Part shown: in pieces, positions 8,665 to 11,152 of the stretch
Layout of the letters: the number at the start of each line of letters is the position of its first letter
Position numbering within the stretch: the stretch's first letter is position 1
From: Bacillota bacterium
GTDB taxonomy: Bacteria > Bacillota > DTU030 > DUMP01
Length of the DNA stretch: 11,152 nt
Assembly: GCA_012735455.1 (NCBI GenBank)
Contig: JAAYHG010000299.1
Coordinates: 1-11,152, forward strand
Direction: 5' to 3'
Made by a program: the position numbers and the translations under genes
The notes under the pieces: generated by a model
Told to the model about the DNA's origin: nothing
The model's input: only the letters and a program-made list of their open reading frames with translations
The model's database searches: none

Positions 8665-9829
8665 ATGCAAGAAAACCTTAGGGAAGGGTGGGGAAACCTG
8701 CTGCGGGAAGAGGGACATATCTCGTCGTGGCAGTTGGGAGCGCTGTTGGGCTCCTTTCTTATCGGTACTTCCACCATCATAAGACCCACTACCCAAGCCG
8801 GCAGGGACACCTGGTTGGCCTATCTGTTCGCCTTGATAGCTGGCCTTGCCGTTGCTTGGCTGTGTTTTGCCTTGACTCAACGCTTGGAAGTGCCGACTAT
8901 CCAAGGCATCTTCGCCACGCTTGGCCACTATATGGGCGCACCCTTAGCCCTGCTCTACCTCTGGTATTATCTTTACCTCTGCGCTCTAGTACTCCGGAAA
9001 ATCAGTGAACTGTACGTTACGGCGGTGATGCCGGAGACACCAATCCTCGTCTTTGCCGGGGTTATAGTCCTCTTGGCAGCCATAAGCGTGTGGAGTGGTC
9101 TCGAGATAATAGGGCGCCTGGCAGAGCTCTTTTTCCCCTTCATAGCGCTGGCAATTCTAATCAGCCATGTCTTAATCCTGGCTACACCCAATTTGGTTCA
9201 CTGGGAACACCTTACCCCTGTTTTGGATCGGGGCATTAAACCTGTTCTTAGAGCTACACTTTCCATCCTTACTTTTCCCTTTGCAGAAACAATACTGTTC
9301 GCCAATGTGCTTCCTTTTACCCTGATTCAACGCAATCATGGCGGATGGTAATGTCAATCACCATTTTTGTCGGGCTATTGCTGATGTTAAGCGCCACTCT
9401 TGACAGTGCAGTCCTGAGCATAGATACCGTCCGGTCCAGCTTTACTACTCTGTCCATGCTACGGGAGGTTAACGTGGGTGACTTTTTGACCCGTGTAGAG
9501 GTTGTTGGCATCTTTACCTGGACCCTAGGCGGTTTTCTTAAGCTAAGTCTCTGCTACTGGGTCCTTAGCCTTGGTCTTGCCGAATTCCTTGGCCTCCCTG
9601 ACTACCGTTCCCTGGTGTTCCCACTAGGTATCATCATGGTCTCGCTTTCTATTCTGCTCTTCGAAAGTTTTGCTGCCCCATGGTCGAGAACAACTCTATA
9701 ATCTATCCGGTTTTTGCCTTGCCTCTCCAGGTGCTCGTGCCCTCATTTCTTTTGCTAGTGACCGTCCTTAAGAGTAAGAAGCAGGGCTCAAAGAACAACA
9801 CTGGAGATGGTACGGAGGTGCTCCAGTGA
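8665..9829 (+). pseudogene. GerB-family spore germination permease (subunit B, first copy), two frameshifts
   Basis: The GerB family are roughly 10-helix permeases related to amino-acid transporters of the APC superfamily; in GerA-type receptors the B subunit carries the germinant site. The reading starts at ATG 8665, directly after an in-frame TAG and without a strong Shine-Dalgarno. Similarity to the second copy begins at LREEGHIS, about 14 residues in. The first frame holds YVTAVMPETPILVF and TPNLVHW, then stops at 9351. Homology resumes in another frame from about 9339 (WRMVMSITIFVG) to about 9677. It then moves to a third frame from ATG 9680 (VENNSIIYPVFALP) to TGA 9827-9829. Relative to the second copy, the first break (9318-9345) fits loss of one base; the second is at CCCC (9677-9680). 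Repaired, it would be about 388 residues. The stop overlaps the GTG of the next gene. Confidence 0.88.
9814..9829 (+). promoter_or_regulatory. Ribosome binding site and GTGA start/stop overlap between the two gerB genes
   Basis: GGAGGTG (9814-9820) sits inside the last codons of the first gerB gene and is followed after 5 nt by GTG. Together with the following A this GTG forms GTGA, so the TGA at 9827-9829 is the first gene's stop. This fixes the GTG start and indicates translational coupling. Confidence 0.8.
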
Positions 9830-10923
9830 GGGAAGAAGGACAGATCTCACAGCAACAATTTGCCTTCTTGCTAACGGCTTACCTTGTCGGCCGTTCTACC
9901 TTACTCACACCTGTTGGGCCCGCCAAGCAGGATGGTTGGCTGGCCGTCCTCATGGGAGCACTCCTTGCAGGGATACCGGCTCTGATCTGGCTGGCCCTAG
10001 GACAAAGATTTGGGCGCCAATCACCTGTAACGTACATACGGCAAACCTTGGGAGAATTCCTCGGCCTGCCGCTTGTTATACTCTATTTCTGGCTCTTCCT
10101 GCATATGGGAGCCGGTGTGGCACGCAACATGAGCGAGATGTATGTCACCGCTTTAATGCCGGAGACTCCGATCCTGGTTTTTTCCGCGGCAATAGTCTTC
10201 TTGGCCGCCAGCAGCGTCCGAAGCGGAGTGGAGTGCATTAGTCGGTTGGCAGAGATACTAACACCTTGGCTGGTACTCTTTGTGATGAGCCTCAATGTAC
10301 TGACATTGTCCACGCCAAATCTTGTACACTGGCAGTATCTAAAGCCTATTCTCGGCAGCGGGTGGCTCAACCTTCTGCGGGGCGCTTTCTTGTCTTTCGC
10401 CTTTCCTTTTAGCGAGGCAGTGGTTTTTGGCTTTGTCTTCCCGCATCTCAACGATTCTCGAAGTATGCGACGGTATACCTTGGTAACCATGGCTTTCGTG
10501 GCAGTGTTGCTTAGTGTCACCTATGTACGCAACTTAGTGGTGCTCGGCCCCTACGAGATCGCTCATCTCACTTTCCCTTCCTTGACGGCAGTGGAACAAA
10601 TTGATTTGGGGGATTTCTTTCAACGCCTGGAGCCCTTGATTATCTTAATCTGGACCTTTGGGGGCTTCTTGAAGCTGGCCATACTCCTATACGTTGTATG
10701 CCTGGGCAGCGCTCAGCTACTTGGCCTGAAAGATTACCGGGTCTTGGTTTTGCCTTTTGCTATCCTCATGACCTGCCTCTCTGTCCTCATCTATGAAAAC
10801 TTCGCCCAAGTGGAGGAATTCTATAGTACCATCTACCCGCTCTATACTTTGCCCTTCGCGTTATTGCTACCGGCGCTCGTCCTGGCCATCGCCCTTATTC
10901 GAGGTAAGCTTCACGTACCTTGA
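9826..10923 (+). CDS. GerB-family spore germination permease (subunit B, second copy)
   Basis: This is an intact 365-residue B-type subunit of a germinant receptor in the inner spore membrane. It shows about ten hydrophobic segments from residue 10 to the C-terminus. Family blocks include MREEGQISQQQF at the start, YVTALMPETPILVF, TPNLVHW, FAFPFSEAVVFGFVFP and LIWTFGGFLKL. The GTG start is chosen because GGAGGTG (9814-9820) lies 5 nt upstream and because similarity to other GerB proteins begins exactly here. The GTG overlaps the stop of the first GerB gene (GTGA), so expression probably depends on translation through that gene's last frame. It ends 16 nt before a strong terminator and is convergent with lon. 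It is clearly related to the first copy over its whole length, so the pair is a tandem duplication, though diverged. Confidence 0.96.
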   Translation: MREEGQISQQQFAFLLTAYLVGRSTLLTPVGPAKQDGWLAVLMGALLAGIPALIWLALGQRFGRQSPVTYIRQTLGEFLGLPLVILYFWLFLHMGAGVARNMSEMYVTALMPETPILVFSAAIVFLAASSVRSGVECISRLAEILTPWLVLFVMSLNVLTLSTPNLVHWQYLKPILGSGWLNLLRGAFLSFAFPFSEAVVFGFVFPHLNDSRSMRRYTLVTMAFVAVLLSVTYVRNLVVLGPYEIAHLTFPSLTAVEQIDLGDFFQRLEPLIILIWTFGGFLKLAILLYVVCLGSAQLLGLKDYRVLVLPFAILMTCLSVLIYENFAQVEEFYSTIYPLYTLPFALLLPALVLAIALIRGKLHVP

Positions 10924-10939
10924 ACGGGTGCTAACAGGA

Positions 10940-10975
10940 AAAGGTTAAGCCCGGGTCGTCCCGGGCTTAACCTTT
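10940..10975. terminator. Bidirectional terminator between gerB and lon
   Basis: A perfect 16-bp inverted repeat (10940-10955 with 10960-10975) encloses the loop TCGT. It has a GC-rich core (GCCCGGG) and AAAGG/CCTTT ends, so T residues follow the core on both strands. It lies 16 nt after the gerB stop and 1 nt after the lon stop on the other strand, and so can end both convergent transcripts. Confidence 0.9.
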
Positions 10976-10976
10976 C

Positions 10977-11152
10977 TTACAACAAGTACGTTGATGCTGA
11001 CGGCTGCTGGGTGACTTCTTCTCCCTTGTCCGCAATTGCAGCATGATCTTCGAGCTCTTCCGAGACTGGGCGCGGTAACAGGGCCACAGATAGGACCTGG
11101 TCCATTCGCTCAACAAAAACAAATCGCATGCTGCGCCTCACGTGGCGTGGAA
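10977..11152 (-). CDS. lon: ATP-dependent Lon protease, C-terminal end (partial)
   Basis: Only the last 57 codons plus stop are in the window; the gene continues off the right edge. The translation contains RFVFVERMDQVLSVAL, which matches the conserved end of the LonA protease domain (typically F-V-x-V-x-x-M-D-E-V-L-x-x-A-L). It then continues for about 33 mostly polar residues ending in TYLL, a somewhat extended tail. Lon is a cytosolic AAA+ serine protease that degrades misfolded and regulatory proteins; the catalytic Ser/Lys are outside the window. The stop at 10977-10979 abuts the shared terminator. lon, valS and folC also share a neighbourhood in Bacillus, which supports the call. Confidence 0.82.
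   Translation of the reverse strand, partial: PRHVRRSMRFVFVERMDQVLSVALLPRPVSEELEDHAAIADKGEEVTQQPSASTYLL

Noticed and set aside
1..11152. CRISPR arrays, tRNA genes, insertion sequences, toxin-antitoxin or phage modules
   Set aside because: Reading both strands showed no regularly spaced repeats, no tRNA gene, no transposase or integrase and no flanking inverted repeats.

Overview
The window looks like chromosome of an endospore-forming, low-oxygen Firmicute of the Moorella / Desulfotomaculum (class Clostridia) kind. It holds spore germinant-receptor genes, a valine T-box leader ahead of valS, Gram-positive style GGAGG ribosome binding sites with several GTG starts, and moderately high GC. The genus is an inference; no rRNA gene is present.

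Layout, left to right. (1) 1-761, minus: the 5' part of a GerA-family receptor gene that runs off the left edge and is frameshifted at an A6 run. (2) 825-858: hairpin terminator of folC. (3) folC (950-2278, minus) and valS (2293-4938, minus), a tight two-gene operon. (4) 4939-5244: valS leader and promoter, with a sigma-A promoter (TTGACA-17-TATCAT), a T-box with GUC specifier, and a terminator/antiterminator. (5) 5276-8539, minus: a germinant-receptor operon reading gerA (intact) - gerC (one frameshift at a G7 run) - a 78-residue two-helix membrane protein resembling the receptor D subunit. (6) 8540-8664: divergent intergenic region with a sigma-G-like promoter for gerA. (7) 8665-10923, plus: two tandem GerB-family permease genes. 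The first carries two frameshifts; the second is intact and starts inside the stop codon of the first. (8) 10940-10975: a perfect 16-bp hairpin serving as a shared bidirectional terminator. (9) 10977-11152, minus: the 3' end of lon.

How it works together. ValRS and FolC are housekeeping enzymes, with valS controlled by uncharged tRNA-Val. The A, B, C and D proteins would form one germinant receptor in the inner spore membrane, made in the forespore under sigma-G. Its genes are split into two divergent units (A-C-D and B1-B2) rather than the usual A-B-C operon.

The most notable pattern is that all four frameshifts in the window lie in germination genes (gerA paralogue, gerC, gerB1 twice), while about 4 kb of valS-folC has none. 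This points to decay of a redundant receptor set. Two of the four are at clear homopolymers, so base-calling error or slippage-based switching must also be considered. I do not see an undescribed defence, mobile or CRISPR-type system here.
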